Shown: positions 16,930-26,318, counted from the stretch's first letter. The stretch: 64,000 nucleotides of DNA from Polyangiaceae bacterium (GCA_015075635.1 JABTUA010000002.1:372001-436000); one strand, 5' to 3'. A program made the numbers and translations. Notes: generated by a model from the letters alone, not told the origin.

Positions 16930-17099
16930 TCGTGGGCGGAGCGCTCTCCCTGGCCCTTGGGATCCGAACCTGGGTGTTCACCGGGCGCGGCTCGGGCTTC
17001 GAAGGGTGTGCTCCGGGCTTCCGCCTGCGCCTCCACGTTCAGCTGCTGCTGTCCGTGGCGCTCATCGCCGCGGGCGCCTACGGTCTCAGCCTGCGGTGA
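16905..17099 (+). CDS. Small two-helix membrane protein (64 residues)
   Basis: This short gene has a strong Shine-Dalgarno (GGGAGGGA) 5 nt before the ATG at 16905. It encodes two hydrophobic helices (about residues 4-20 and 45-61) joined by a short loop with one Cys (FEGCAPGFR). It overlaps the end of the GNAT gene by 25 nt and the end of the convergent hydrolase gene by 14 nt. The good ribosome site and clear membrane pattern make it likely real. Function unknown. Confidence 0.6.
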   Translation: MRSAFFVLIVGGALSLALGIRTWVFTGRGSGFEGCAPGFRLRLHVQLLLSVALIAAGAYGLSLR

Positions 17100-18417
17100 G
17101 CGCGGCGGAGAGCTTCAACATCGTGGGAAACGACAGCGCCTCGCTCTCCTCGGCGGGCGGGCGTCGCCGGCGTTGCCGCACGACCACGAGCTTCGCCTCC
17201 GGGAAGATCGCCAAGCGCTGTCCGAGCGAGCCGTCGGCGTAGAAACCGATGGGCTGGTCGGGGCGCTCGCGCGTGAGCTTGCCTCCACCGGCCACGAAGC
17301 TCGACAGCTCCTCGCGCTCGGGCGCCGAGAGGCGCGCGCCGGCCTCCAGCCAGAACGCCTCTGCGGAGCCGTGCTGCTTGCCCGCGAGCGGACCGAGCTC
17401 GACGCCCTCGACCCTGACCGCGGGGTCGAGCTCGTACACCACGCGCGCGTAGCGGATCCACCAGAGCAGGCCGTAGTACGGGCTCTTGTCGCTCGGGGCG
17501 TGGAGCTTCGCGATGCCTTCCTTGCTGATCACCTGGCGACCCTGAAGGCTGCCCTGATCGAGCAAGAGCTGGCCGATCCGAGCGAGGTCCCGCGCCTGGA
17601 GCGCGAGCCCGTAGTACGTCTGCACGTTGTCGCCGCCGTCTTTGTCCCACTGCCAGCCGCGGATCCCGAGCGGCCGGAACAGCGCCTCGTCCAGGTAGGC
17701 GTCGATGGACTTGCCCGCGGCCTTCTCGACCACCACGCTGAGCAGCTGCGTGGCCTCGTTGTTGTACGAGAACACCGCGCCGGGCTCGTCCACCGCCCGA
17801 GCGCGGCGCGCGAAAGCCGTGCGGTCCTTCTGCGCGTTCAGAGCCTTGGCGTCCTTGCCGTGCGCGAGCCCCGAGGTCTGCGTGAGCAGGTGGCGCACGG
17901 TGACCGCGCTGCGTTTGTCCTTGGCGAATTCTGGGATGAAGCTCGCGACCGGCTCGTCGAGGGAGCGCAGCTTGCCACTCTCGAGCAGCATCGTCACCGC
18001 GAGCGCCGTGATGCTCTTGGTGATGCTCATCGTCTCGATGGGACCGCGCCTCTGGCCGAAGTAGCGCTCCGCGACCACCTGCCCGTCCTTCAGCACGATC
18101 AGCGCGTCGCTCTTGGTGCGCTCCGCCTCCGCCAGGAGCTCGTCGAGCGCTCTGCCGTCGAGCCCGAGCGCGAAGGCGTCGCCGCGCGAGAAGAAGCCGG
18201 CCTCCGCCAGGCCGTCGTCGAAGAGCATCGCGCTGGGCTTCTGGCGCGGAGGTTTCGGCGTGGGCGCGGGCAGCGGCTGCGCGACCGGCGCGCCGCTCGA
18301 GGCAGCCGCCGCCACGGGCGCTGCCGCGGAGGGGCAGGCCGGCACCGGCGGGCACTGCGGGACCGGACGCGTGCAAGCGATCGCGACGCTCGCGAAGAGC
18401 CACGCCCAGCGTGCCAT
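17086..18417 (-). CDS. Beta-lactamase-fold serine hydrolase, exported lipoprotein
   Basis: The family (beta-lactamase/D-alanyl-D-alanine carboxypeptidase-like, class C fold) is shown by S131-I-T-K134 and Y218-N-N220, the nucleophile/base SxxK pair and YxN. Further blocks are VRHLLTQTSGL, FRPLGIRGW and LARIGQLLLDQGS. The N-terminus has a lipobox (ASVAIAC, Cys at 15) and a Pro/Ala spacer. Substrates in this family include peptides, esters and peptidoglycan fragments and cannot be told apart here. The ATG at 18417 overlaps the stop of the upstream esterase gene (TGATG); a GTG at 18420 is an alternative. Confidence 0.88.
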   Translation of the reverse strand: MARWAWLFASVAIACTRPVPQCPPVPACPSAAAPVAAAASSGAPVAQPLPAPTPKPPRQKPSAMLFDDGLAEAGFFSRGDAFALGLDGRALDELLAEAERTKSDALIVLKDGQVVAERYFGQRRGPIETMSITKSITALAVTMLLESGKLRSLDEPVASFIPEFAKDKRSAVTVRHLLTQTSGLAHGKDAKALNAQKDRTAFARRARAVDEPGAVFSYNNEATQLLSVVVEKAAGKSIDAYLDEALFRPLGIRGWQWDKDGGDNVQTYYGLALQARDLARIGQLLLDQGSLQGRQVISKEGIAKLHAPSDKSPYYGLLWWIRYARVVYELDPAVRVEGVELGPLAGKQHGSAEAFWLEAGARLSAPEREELSSFVAGGGKLTRERPDQPIGFYADGSLGQRLAIFPEAKLVVVRQRRRRPPAEESEALSFPTMLKLSAALTAG

Positions 18418-19634
18418 CACCAGCCCATGAGCTTCTGGAGCTCCGCGCCGAGCGCGGCGCCCATCGAGGCGTGCGTCTTCAGACTGGGGTGCCAGTCACA
18501 CCCCCAGCCGTCCTGGGTGAAGCTGAGCGTGACGGCGCCGACCTTGGCGTCACCCGCCGTCTTGCGCGCGGCCACGGCCTTCTCGATGTAGGTCTTGGCG
18601 GTGGTCAGATCGCTGCCGGAGAGCAGCGTGGGGATCAGCGCCACGAGCTGGGCGTTCGGGTACTTCGTGCGCAAGTGCGTCAAGAAAGCCTGGTACGCGC
18701 CGGTGAACTCGGCGTCACTCGGGTCGCCGTCGGTGGAGAAGTCGTTGGTGCCCAGGTTGATCACCACCACGTCCGGCTGCCAAGAAAAGTCCCAGGTGCT
18801 GCTCGCATTCGTGGGGATGGCGCGATCATAGACGGCCGGCAGCGGGTCTTTCTTGTCGTCGCCGTAGTTGTAGATCACGCCCTTGCCGGACCAGGCCACG
18901 GTCACCAAATCGGCGCCGAGATCCCGGGCCGCGATGGCGCCGTAGGTCAGGTAGTGGTTCTCGGTGTCGGCGCTGAAGTTGCAGTTCTGGTCCGCGCCTT
19001 CGTTGCCGTAGCCGCAGCTGATCGAGTCGCCGATGACCTCGATCTTGCGCTTGGCCTCCGCGGGCGGCGCGAGCAGCGCGCCGGCGCCGAGATCGACGCC
19101 GTAGAAGCGCGTCGGACCGAACGATGCCTCGGTGCGCCGGAACAGCCAGACCTCGTGCTCGCCGGCCGCCAGCCCCTGAGCCACCGGGTACTTCTTCAGC
19201 CCACTGGACGTGGCGAGCGTCGGCTGCACCTGTCCGTCCACCAGCACGGTGAAGAACTGCGCGGGGTCGTCCATCTCGACGGACGCCTCCGTACCGGAGA
19301 ACCGGAACGCCACGCCGCTGCCGGACCACGCGAAGTGCGTCTGGCCCGCCTGACTCTCGTCCGTGCGGCCGATGAAGCGCAGCGCGGGCACTCCCGGGGT
19401 GCCGCCCGCGCCGGCGCTGCCGCCGCCGCCGCTCGAGCCGCCGTTGCCGCCCGCGCCACCGTTGCCGCCCGCACCGCTGCTGCCGCTCACGCCACCACCG
19501 CCGCCGCCGCTCGCGGCGCCAGAACCTCCCGTCCCGCCGCTACCGCCACCGCCGCCATCGTCCGACGACCCGCAGGCAAAGAGGAAGAGACCGAGCAACA
19601 TCGACCCGAGGACCCCGAAGCGCATGGGCGGCAT
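18417..19634 (-). CDS. CE2-like SGNH carbohydrate esterase lipoprotein
   Basis: After a lipobox (LFLFAC) and a Gly/Ser spacer of about 65 residues comes an N-terminal jelly-roll (about residues 85-190, with FIGRTDESQAGQTHFAWSG), as in carbohydrate esterase family 2. The SGNH hydrolase domain follows: block I GDSISCGYG, an ENHYLTYG segment, block III NLGTNDFS and block V DWHPS with the catalytic Asp-His. These enzymes remove acetyl groups from plant polysaccharides such as xylan or mannan. The first in-frame start is at 19634; the ATG at 19625 fits the signal peptide slightly better. It is coupled to the serine hydrolase gene by a TGATG overlap. Confidence 0.88.
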   Translation of the reverse strand: MPPMRFGVLGSMLLGLFLFACGSSDDGGGGGSGGTGGSGAASGGGGGGVSGSSGAGGNGGAGGNGGSSGGGGSAGAGGTPGVPALRFIGRTDESQAGQTHFAWSGSGVAFRFSGTEASVEMDDPAQFFTVLVDGQVQPTLATSSGLKKYPVAQGLAAGEHEVWLFRRTEASFGPTRFYGVDLGAGALLAPPAEAKRKIEVIGDSISCGYGNEGADQNCNFSADTENHYLTYGAIAARDLGADLVTVAWSGKGVIYNYGDDKKDPLPAVYDRAIPTNASSTWDFSWQPDVVVINLGTNDFSTDGDPSDAEFTGAYQAFLTHLRTKYPNAQLVALIPTLLSGSDLTTAKTYIEKAVAARKTAGDAKVGAVTLSFTQDGWGCDWHPSLKTHASMGAALGAELQKLMGW

Positions 19635-19656
19635 GGTCGCAGAGCCCGCGCGGAGG

Positions 19657-20058
19657 TCAACGCGGACGATTCTCGCTGCCCAGGCCCGTGGTGATGAAGA
19701 GCGCCGTCGCCTCGGCGCTCACGTCGGCGGTGTGCCAGACCCCGGCCGGGTTCACCACCGCGTGGTGCGGCTCCAAGGCGACCGTTCGCACCGCTCCTTC
19801 GACCTCTTGATGGAGCACGATGCGGCCCGCCAGGCACACCACCAGCTCGTCGCCCGAGGGGTGCATCTCCCAGGTGTCCCACGGCTCGCTGAAGCTGTGG
19901 ATGGTCACGAGCCGCCCCTCCGCGCCGTCGCCCGAGGTTCGCGCGCCGTACAGGTCGTACCAGCTCGCTCCGACGAGCTCGGGCTGGCGCAGCACCGTGG
20001 CGCCGAGCCCGAGGTGAACGGGAAACCTGGAGAGATCGAAGGCCGCGTCGCTCGCCAT
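19657..20058 (-). CDS. Small cupin-domain protein
   Basis: The 133-residue protein starts at the ATG at 20058 (MASDAAFDLSRFPVHLG). It shows the single-domain cupin pattern: cupin 1 WEMHPSGDELVVCLAGRI, with His and Glu in metal-ligand positions, and cupin 2 VNPAGVWHTADV with the second His. Such proteins bind a divalent metal and act as small isomerases, dioxygenases or sensors. Nothing in the context tells which. The longer upstream frame from 20181 lacks homology-like character. Confidence 0.85.
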   Translation of the reverse strand: MASDAAFDLSRFPVHLGLGATVLRQPELVGASWYDLYGARTSGDGAEGRLVTIHSFSEPWDTWEMHPSGDELVVCLAGRIVLHQEVEGAVRTVALEPHHAVVNPAGVWHTADVSAEATALFITTGLGSENRPR

Positions 20059-20224
20059 GGTCCCGAGCTTGGCACGAGTGCTCGACCCAGCGCGAGCGCC
20101 AGGCAGAGACCCGCGTCGACCGCCAGACGAAGCGAGCGCTGCGCTCGCTCGGAGACCGGGAGCTCGGCGGCAAGCCATCAACTGGCGACGCCAACGTGGC
20201 CGATCGCCAGGCGATCGCTTGCGT

Positions 20225-20992
20225 TCACCCCGAGGCCCCTTCGGGTCGAGGAGGAGGCGGCGGCAAGGGTACGGCAGGCTGCTCGGGCGGCGGTCGCGGC
20301 GGTGGCTGAGTCGGCGCGCGCGTCGGTGGGGAAGGAGGCGCCGCCCCCTTCCGCCGCTCGACGCGCTGCACGGGCTGCTCGTCGACGAGCACCTTCACCT
20401 CGCCCAGCTCATCGAGGTTGCCTTCGAGGTGCGCGACGCCGTCTGCGCTGGTGTCCCCAGTCAGCTCTCCGCGCTCGCTGCGGACGGCGACGCGAACGCC
20501 GGCTGCCGGCTTCCGGCCACACGCGACCGTGCCCTCGTCGACCTCCCTCTCCTCGGCGCCCACCGGGGTCTCCGTGGTGCCGGCACGACCCGCGACCACG
20601 GCCAAGACTCCCGCGCCGCTGAGAATCGCGAGGCCGGCAACGCCCTGCACCTGCGAAGCGTCGCCGCCCCGCGAACGGAGCGCGAGCACGCCCAGCCCGA
20701 TGAGGGCCCCCGACGCAATGTAGCCCACGGCCGTCCCGCTCTTTTCGCGCTTGAGCACCGTGCGCTCACGCACCGTCGTCACCCGCTGGCAGGTGCGGAC
20801 GATGGACACCTCCGCCCGGGTGCCGTTGTCGTCGGTCGCCAGCACGACGCTCACCGACGGCGAACCGCGGGGCACCTCTCGGGAGCCGCTCGACACGGTC
20901 GTCTTGTGGACGGTCTGAGTCTCCGTCCAGCATCCGGTCACCAGTGACCCGCTCACCAGCAGCGCCAACGCGCTCGTCAGTCCGTGGCTCAC
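20225..20992 (-). CDS. Lipoprotein with internal hydrophobic region and proline-rich C-terminus
   Basis: The signal peptide has the lipobox SLVTGC (Cys at about 21). About 60 polar residues follow (SVVLATDDNGTRAEVSIVRTC), then two hydrophobic segments (about 90-105 and 117-137), then a beta-rich part (EVDEGTVACGRKPAAGVRVAV) that looks like a carboxypeptidase-regulatory or Ig-like fold. It ends in a Pro-rich tail of about 45 residues. I do not recognise a family. It is monocistronic by spacing: 166 nt from the cupin gene and 127 nt from the ABC operon. Confidence 0.7.
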   Translation of the reverse strand: MSHGLTSALALLVSGSLVTGCWTETQTVHKTTVSSGSREVPRGSPSVSVVLATDDNGTRAEVSIVRTCQRVTTVRERTVLKREKSGTAVGYIASGALIGLGVLALRSRGGDASQVQGVAGLAILSGAGVLAVVAGRAGTTETPVGAEEREVDEGTVACGRKPAAGVRVAVRSERGELTGDTSADGVAHLEGNLDELGEVKVLVDEQPVQRVERRKGAAPPSPPTRAPTQPPPRPPPEQPAVPLPPPPPRPEGASG

Positions 20993-21119
20993 CTCTGCTT
21001 CAATGACAGAGGCGGGCCACGTGCACCATGAGCAGGTTTTTCACCACCGCTGGAGGGCTCCCTGAGCTCTGTCTCCGCGGCCGAGAGGGAGCTCGCGATC
21101 ACGGAGTCTGCGTTTGTCC

Positions 21120-22286
21120 TCAGTGCCCGTGGCCGTCGTCCGGACCGTGGCCCATGCCCGGCGGCATGCCCATGCCCGGCGGCATTCCCATGCCCGGCGG
21201 CATTCCCATGCCCGGCATGTCCGGCGGCTCCGCGCCGGCATCGCCCTTCTTCGGATCGGGCTTCTGGAACTTGTCGAGCTTGCCGGTGGCCCAGTCCGCC
21301 GCCCAGGAGCCCACGCTGATGGTCTCGCTCGAGCCCTCCACCTTGGCCCACTTGCTCGAGCCCTCGGCGCTCTTGCCGATGTGGAGCGTCCGCTTCGCGC
21401 CGTCCTCCAGCGTGAAGGTGATGGTCGCGCTCGGCTTGTCGAGGCCGGTGTCCGCGTCCGTCTTGCCCTCGGCGAAGTTGTCGGCGTTCAGGCCCTTGTA
21501 GGCGCGGATGGCGTCCTTGACCTTGGCGTCGTCGAAGCGCTCGATGGCCTTGGCAGCCGGATCCTTCGCGCCCTTGAACTTCCCGGTCCACTTCGCATCC
21601 TTCGCACCGGCGTCGCCCTCGGCCTTGCTGCCGCCCGCCACCGCGAAGCTGAAGGTGCCGTTCTCGTTCGTGATGTCGACGGCCTTGACCTTCTCTTCGT
21701 CGAACTTGAACACCGTGCGGTCGCGCCAGTCCTTGAGCTCGCGATCGTAGAGGAAGCTCGAGTAGCCCTTGATCGAGTAGACGCCGTCGCGGCCGGCGAC
21801 GCGGGTCATCTGCCCGCGCGAGCCGCTGTCGCCGAACCAGAGCTCGGTGACCTTGTCGGCGCCCTTGAAGAAGGTCGCGTGCAAGGCCTTGCCGTCGGCC
21901 ACGCCGAACTTGTCGTAGGCGGCGGCCGAAGGGTCGATCTCTTCGCTGATCTTCAGCGTCTTCAGGTTGCCGAGCAGGCTGGTCACGTTGGTCTGGTTCG
22001 CCGCCGCGGTGACCGGAGCGGAGACCTCCCAGTTTTCGCCCTTCTTGACCAGCGTCACCTCCACGCCCTTGCCGGCGTCCCCGGGCGGCTTCGAGAGCAC
22101 GATCTTGTCGATGCCCTTGGTCTGCTCCTCGCTGATCTCGAGCTTCGGCAGCTCGGCCTTGCGGCCTTCGGCCGTGTAGCTCTGAGCCTCTTCCTTCTGC
22201 TTCTTGTTCTGCATGTAGACTGCCCCGCCGAGCACGGCGAGCACACCTACGGCGATCATCAGCTTGTTTTCGGTACTGAGAGCCAT
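21120..22286 (-). CDS. DUF4340-like protein of an ABC transport operon
   Basis: An N-terminal membrane anchor (about residues 8-24, LMIAVGVLAVLGGAVYM) leads into a large extracytoplasmic domain with the DUF4340 pattern: KIVLSKPP, GENWEVSAPV, LKISEEIDPSAAAYDKFGV and ELWFGDSG. In many bacteria such proteins are encoded last in operons with a GldA-like ATPase, a permease and a GldG-like protein, as here. The C-terminus has three GMGMPP-type repeats and a His-rich end (GHGPDDGHGH). It lies 12 nt after the GldG-like gene. The substrate of the system is unknown. Confidence 0.8.
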   Translation of the reverse strand: MALSTENKLMIAVGVLAVLGGAVYMQNKKQKEEAQSYTAEGRKAELPKLEISEEQTKGIDKIVLSKPPGDAGKGVEVTLVKKGENWEVSAPVTAAANQTNVTSLLGNLKTLKISEEIDPSAAAYDKFGVADGKALHATFFKGADKVTELWFGDSGSRGQMTRVAGRDGVYSIKGYSSFLYDRELKDWRDRTVFKFDEEKVKAVDITNENGTFSFAVAGGSKAEGDAGAKDAKWTGKFKGAKDPAAKAIERFDDAKVKDAIRAYKGLNADNFAEGKTDADTGLDKPSATITFTLEDGAKRTLHIGKSAEGSSKWAKVEGSSETISVGSWAADWATGKLDKFQKPDPKKGDAGAEPPDMPGMGMPPGMGMPPGMGMPPGMGHGPDDGHGH

Positions 22287-22298
22287 GGGTCGGACCTT

Positions 22299-24137
22299 CT
22301 AGAGTTTCCTCTGCGCGCGCTTGCCTTCGCGGTAGCGCCACCTGCCGATTCCGAACAGGGCGAACAGCACGGGCACGCCCAGGGTGAGCGACCACTGCAC
22401 CTTCTGCTGTACCGCCTTTCGCCCGGTGCGGTACTCCTCGTCCTTCTTCTTGATCGCCGCCTCGTCGTCCTCGGCCGCGATCTTCGGCTTGGCGATGCTC
22501 GAGTAGGTGAGGTTCGGCTCGGACAGGAGCTTCGCGCTCGCCGCCAGGAGATCCGCGTCACCGCTGATCCAGTCGAGCGTGTTCTTCACGCTCAGGATGG
22601 TGCCGGTCAGGTAGTCGCGGGCGTAGGGCTGCGCGATCATCTGCAGCTGCTGGTCGCCGCCGATGGCGCCCATCATCGCGAACTGACCGCCCAGGTCAGG
22701 ACCGTTGCCGGCGTAGGCGAAGGGGTTGGTCAAGAACAGGCCCGACGCCACGAGCAACACGCGCGACGGCTCCGGGGAGCGATCCGGGACCTGGAGCTCG
22801 CCCGGTCCGAAGGCGCTCTTCAACTTGCCCTCGGCCACGGCGGCGACGATGTGCTGGCTGTAGGGGGGCTTGGGCGCCCACTCCGCGCGCAGCTTCATGT
22901 CCACGTTCTCGCCGGTGACCACGCTGGCCGCCGGCGTGGTGCGCGCCACGGCGTAGAGCTTGACGTCCTCGGGCTGCGCGTCGCGCTTCAGCTCGATGCT
23001 GGACGGAAACGGCAGCGCCACCTGATCCATGCGGAAGAAGCCCGCGAAGCCGGTGTCGAGCAGCTTCTCGTCGCCCTCGAAGCGCGGGTCGTTGATCACG
23101 TGCGCGATGCCGGGGTGGCGGATCGAGCTGACCGAGCCGGTCGCCGTCATCACGCCCAGGCGAAACTGCGCGCCGAAGTCGAGCACGGCGTTCTTCTGCA
23201 CGTTGAAGCCGTAGCCCACGAGCAGCTTGTCGAGGCCGTGCCACGACAGGGTGGCCTCCATCTTGGGGTCCTGCGGCTTCAGCGTGACCGCCGAGGCGTA
23301 GACCACCAAGGCCTTGTTGCCGCGCATCAGGAACTGGTCGACGCGGCGCAGCTCCTTCTCGGTGTACTCCTTGCGCGGCTGCGTGATGATGATGCCGTCG
23401 AACCCCGCGTCGATCTCGGTCTCGCCGTCCTTCAGATCGACCGTCTCCAGGTCGTAGAACGGGAAGGCCTGCTCCAGGATGCTCTGGATGCTGGGCGCAG
23501 CGCCCTTGCCCTGCCGCGGCACCAGGTTCGGATCCGTCATCTTGAGCTCGTCCTTGCCCGTGATGACGCCGACCTTGTGCTTGATGTTCTCCGCCTTGTC
23601 GCGGACCTCGCGGATCTTGTTGGTGATCCAGAACTCCAGGCCCTCGGCGCGGTTCGGCGCCAGCTGCGGGATGACGCCCTTCTCGCTGCCGTACTTGAAG
23701 ACCAGGCCCATGTAGCCCTGGGCAATGCTGGCCTGATCGTCACCCGTGGCGCTGGTCTCGCCGAACGCCATCTCTTGCAGGCCGGCTTCCTTGGCTGCCT
23801 CGCGTTGCTCGTCGGTCTTGGCCTCGACCAGCGTGAACTTGAACTTGCCCTTGCCGGCGCGCTCGTACTCCTTGAGCAGGTCGGTGAGGTCCCGCACGAA
23901 GGCGTCCACTTGGGCCAGCCCCTTGGTGACGTAGGCCTCAACCTGGATCGGGCTGTTCAAGTTCGAGACCAGCCGGCCGCTGCCCTCGCTCAGGGTGTAG
24001 CGCTTGGTGTGCGTGCGATCCCAGCGCTTGTTCATGCCCACGCTGAGCACGTTGGCCGCGATCGCGATGGCGAGCAGCACTACGAGGTAGAGCCCGGTCT
24101 GGGCAGCAGCTTTGCGCTTCTGGTCTTGCGTCGCCAT
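22299..24137 (-). CDS. GldG-like ABC-type uncharacterised transport protein
   Basis: There is one N-terminal transmembrane helix (about 15-35, TGLYLVVLLAIAIAANVLS) and one near the C-terminus (WSLTLGVPVLFALFGIG). Between them lies a large domain with the family blocks RWDRTHTKRYTLSEGSGRLV, VEAYVTKGL and LMRGNKALVVYAS. The layout matches the GldG/ABC_transp_aux group, first known from gliding in Bacteroidetes but widespread elsewhere. Its gene starts 1 nt after the permease stop. A role in gliding is not shown; the sequence supports only that it belongs to this ABC system. Confidence 0.88.
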   Translation of the reverse strand: MATQDQKRKAAAQTGLYLVVLLAIAIAANVLSVGMNKRWDRTHTKRYTLSEGSGRLVSNLNSPIQVEAYVTKGLAQVDAFVRDLTDLLKEYERAGKGKFKFTLVEAKTDEQREAAKEAGLQEMAFGETSATGDDQASIAQGYMGLVFKYGSEKGVIPQLAPNRAEGLEFWITNKIREVRDKAENIKHKVGVITGKDELKMTDPNLVPRQGKGAAPSIQSILEQAFPFYDLETVDLKDGETEIDAGFDGIIITQPRKEYTEKELRRVDQFLMRGNKALVVYASAVTLKPQDPKMEATLSWHGLDKLLVGYGFNVQKNAVLDFGAQFRLGVMTATGSVSSIRHPGIAHVINDPRFEGDEKLLDTGFAGFFRMDQVALPFPSSIELKRDAQPEDVKLYAVARTTPAASVVTGENVDMKLRAEWAPKPPYSQHIVAAVAEGKLKSAFGPGELQVPDRSPEPSRVLLVASGLFLTNPFAYAGNGPDLGGQFAMMGAIGGDQQLQMIAQPYARDYLTGTILSVKNTLDWISGDADLLAASAKLLSEPNLTYSSIAKPKIAAEDDEAAIKKKDEEYRTGRKAVQQKVQWSLTLGVPVLFALFGIGRWRYREGKRAQRKL

Positions 24138-24138
24138 G

Positions 24139-24873
24139 TCACGCCCACTTGCGGCGCTCGAGCGCCCGGAAAGCGACCACCAGCGCGATGATGGTGACCG
24201 ACAGGAAGAAAACCACGTCGCGGGTGTCGATGAGACCGCGGTTGAAGCCCTGGAGCCGCGACTGGAAGCTCACGTAAGCGAGCACCGAGCCCAAGGTCCC
24301 CGGCTGCGTCTCGGCTACGGTGCCCAGGAACCAGAGCACCACCAGCACGAAGAAGGTGATGAAGAAAGCGACCGATTGGCTCTCGGTCAGAGCGCTGATC
24401 AAGAGGCCGATGGCCGTGGCCGCGGCGCTGAACAGGATCAAGCCCAGGTACCCCGTGAAGATCGGCCCGTAGTCGAGGGAGCCGAGCACCCACGGGAACT
24501 TGAACATGGCCAACGGGTAGGCGAGGGTCGCCAGCACCAGCACCAGCACCAGGCCCAAGGCGCCGAAGTACTTGCCCAGGACCACGTCGCTGTCCTTCAC
24601 GGGCAGGGTGATCAGCATCTCCAGCGTGCCGCTGCGCTTCTCCTCGGCGATCAGCCGCATCGTCACCACGGGCACCACCAGGCACGACAGGCCGAACGGC
24701 ACGTAGTCGAACATGGTCTGAAGGCTCGCGCGATCGACCTGCCAGAAGCCGCCGCGGTACATGAAGAACATCAGGCCGAGCGCGAGAAAGCTCAGGCAGA
24801 TGACCACGTACGCGAGCGGCGAATCGAAGTTGGAGCGGAACTCCCGCCGGGCAATCGTCACCATGGCTCCCAT
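24139..24873 (-). CDS. ABC transporter permease (GldF-like)
   Basis: The 244-residue protein has six predicted helices, starting with YVVICLSFLALGLMFFM. It contains the ABC-2 permease signature FGLSCLVVPVVTMRLIAEEKRSGTLEML with the conserved E-x-x-x-G-T-x-E-x-L segment. This is the membrane partner of the upstream ATPase. The ATG at 24873 begins 2 nt after the ATPase stop; a second ATG at 24864 (MVTIARREF) is also possible. Gene order ATPase, permease, GldG-like, DUF4340-like is conserved in this system type. Confidence 0.92.
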   Translation of the reverse strand: MGAMVTIARREFRSNFDSPLAYVVICLSFLALGLMFFMYRGGFWQVDRASLQTMFDYVPFGLSCLVVPVVTMRLIAEEKRSGTLEMLITLPVKDSDVVLGKYFGALGLVLVLVLATLAYPLAMFKFPWVLGSLDYGPIFTGYLGLILFSAAATAIGLLISALTESQSVAFFITFFVLVVLWFLGTVAETQPGTLGSVLAYVSFQSRLQGFNRGLIDTRDVVFFLSVTIIALVVAFRALERRKWA

Positions 24874-24875
24874 GG

Positions 24876-26084
24876 CTACTTCTTCTTCCTCTCCGAGGGC
24901 TCTTCCTCGTCGTCTTCGTCTTCGTCTTCGTCGTCCTCGTCGGACTCTTCTTCCTCGGAGTCGTCCTCGTCGGACTCTTCTTCCTCGGAGTCGTCCTCGT
25001 CGGACTCTTCTTCCTCGGACTCTTCTTCCTCGGACTCTTCTTCCTCGGAGTCGTCCTCGTCGGACTCGTCCTCGTCCTCGTCCTCCCAGTCGCCGCCGCG
25101 GTCGAGCCTCTCGTCCCCACGGGTGAGGTCGCGGAAGACCGCGTCCAGGCTCTGCGCGTCGCGCCGGAGCTCCAGCAGGGTCCAGTTCTTGGCCACCACC
25201 AGCCGAAAGATCTCGGCGCGCAAGTCCGAGTCCTGAGCGCCGGAGAGCTCGAACTTGTGGGCCGTCTCGTCGGTCGGAAGCTCGCGGATGGCGCTGGCGC
25301 CGTCCAGACGTCCGAGCGCCTCCTCGATCTCGATGGCCTTCGGCGGCTTGTTGCCGGCCTCCGCCCGGGTCTCGTCCACGGTCAGGATGTAGCGGACACG
25401 GCCGGTCTTGGCGCGGATGTCGTCGAGCGGGCCGTCCGCCACGACGCGCCCCTTGCTCACGATGATGGCGCGGGCGCAGGCCTCCTCGACCTCGCCCAAG
25501 TTGTGGGTGCTGAGGAGAATCGTGCGGTCCTTGCCGATCTCCTTGATGTACTTCAGCACCTCCGCCTTCTCGTTCGGATCCAAGTCGCTGGTGGGCTCGT
25601 CCAGGATCAGGATCGGCGGGTCGTGGATCAGCGCCTGACCCAACCCGACGCGCTGCCGGTAGCCGTGGGACAGCGTGGAGATGGTCTTGCCAAGCGACTG
25701 CCCCAGGCCGCACACCTCCACCACCTTCTTCAGGCGGTTCTTGAACGTGCCCTCGTCGAGCCCGCGGATCTGCGCCGCGAACTGCAGGTACTCGTACACG
25801 TTCATGTCCGTGTAGAGCGGCGCGCGCTGCGGCAGGTAGCCGAGGGTCTGCCGCACCGCCAGCGGGTCGTCGAACACGTCGTGCCCGTGGACCTTGGCGG
25901 TGCCCGTGGTCGGCGAGATGTAGCAGGTCAGAATGCGCATCGTCGTGGACTTGCCGGCCCCGTTCGGACCCAGAAAGCCCACTACCTCGCCACGCCGGAC
26001 CTCGAAGCTCACCTTGTCGAGGGCGCGGGTGCTCCCGAAGCGCTTCGAGAGCGCGTTCGCAGAGATCATCACGTCGGTTGTCAT
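24876..26084 (-). CDS. ABC transporter ATP-binding protein with polyacidic C-terminal tail (GldA-like)
   Basis: The first 230 residues are a standard nucleotide-binding domain: Walker A GPNGAGKST (about 39-47), Q-loop at YLPQRAPLY, signature LSHGYRQR (in place of LSGGQ), Walker B ILILDEPTSDLD and H-loop THN. The regulatory C-terminal domain extends to about residue 330. After it comes an unusual tail of about 65 residues made almost only of Asp, Glu and Ser and ending in PSERKKK. The tail is encoded by 30-bp repeats and is not part of the usual family. It is the first gene of the ABC operon. Confidence 0.93.
   Translation of the reverse strand: MTTDVMISANALSKRFGSTRALDKVSFEVRRGEVVGFLGPNGAGKSTTMRILTCYISPTTGTAKVHGHDVFDDPLAVRQTLGYLPQRAPLYTDMNVYEYLQFAAQIRGLDEGTFKNRLKKVVEVCGLGQSLGKTISTLSHGYRQRVGLGQALIHDPPILILDEPTSDLDPNEKAEVLKYIKEIGKDRTILLSTHNLGEVEEACARAIIVSKGRVVADGPLDDIRAKTGRVRYILTVDETRAEAGNKPPKAIEIEEALGRLDGASAIRELPTDETAHKFELSGAQDSDLRAEIFRLVVAKNWTLLELRRDAQSLDAVFRDLTRGDERLDRGGDWEDEDEDESDEDDSEEEESEEEESEEEESDEDDSEEEESDEDDSEEEESDEDDEDEDEDDEEEPSERKKK
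24902..25086 (-). repeat. 30-bp repeats encoding the acidic tail
   Basis: Three near-perfect 30-bp units (24931-24960, 24961-24990, 24991-25020) and further partial ones encode a 10-residue acidic unit (ESDEDDSEEE). The array is in frame, so unit number changes only tail length. Confidence 0.85.
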
Positions 26085-26318
26085 CCGAGCTCCAAAAAGC
26101 GAGGGGGGTCACCCCCTCTAGGGAAAGAGACGCCGAGACTCGGCTGGCTTTCCGGCCGGCTCGGGCCGCGGCATCCTAGCGACGGCGCGATCCAAGTCAA
26201 CAAGCCGGAAGAGCCCATCCGAGCAGGGCAAAAACCGCTGGGAACGCTGGGTATTCCCGGATTGCTCGCCGGGGGAGGCTGGGGCGGTGGGGCCGGACCT
26301 CGGGCTATACTCGCCCCC

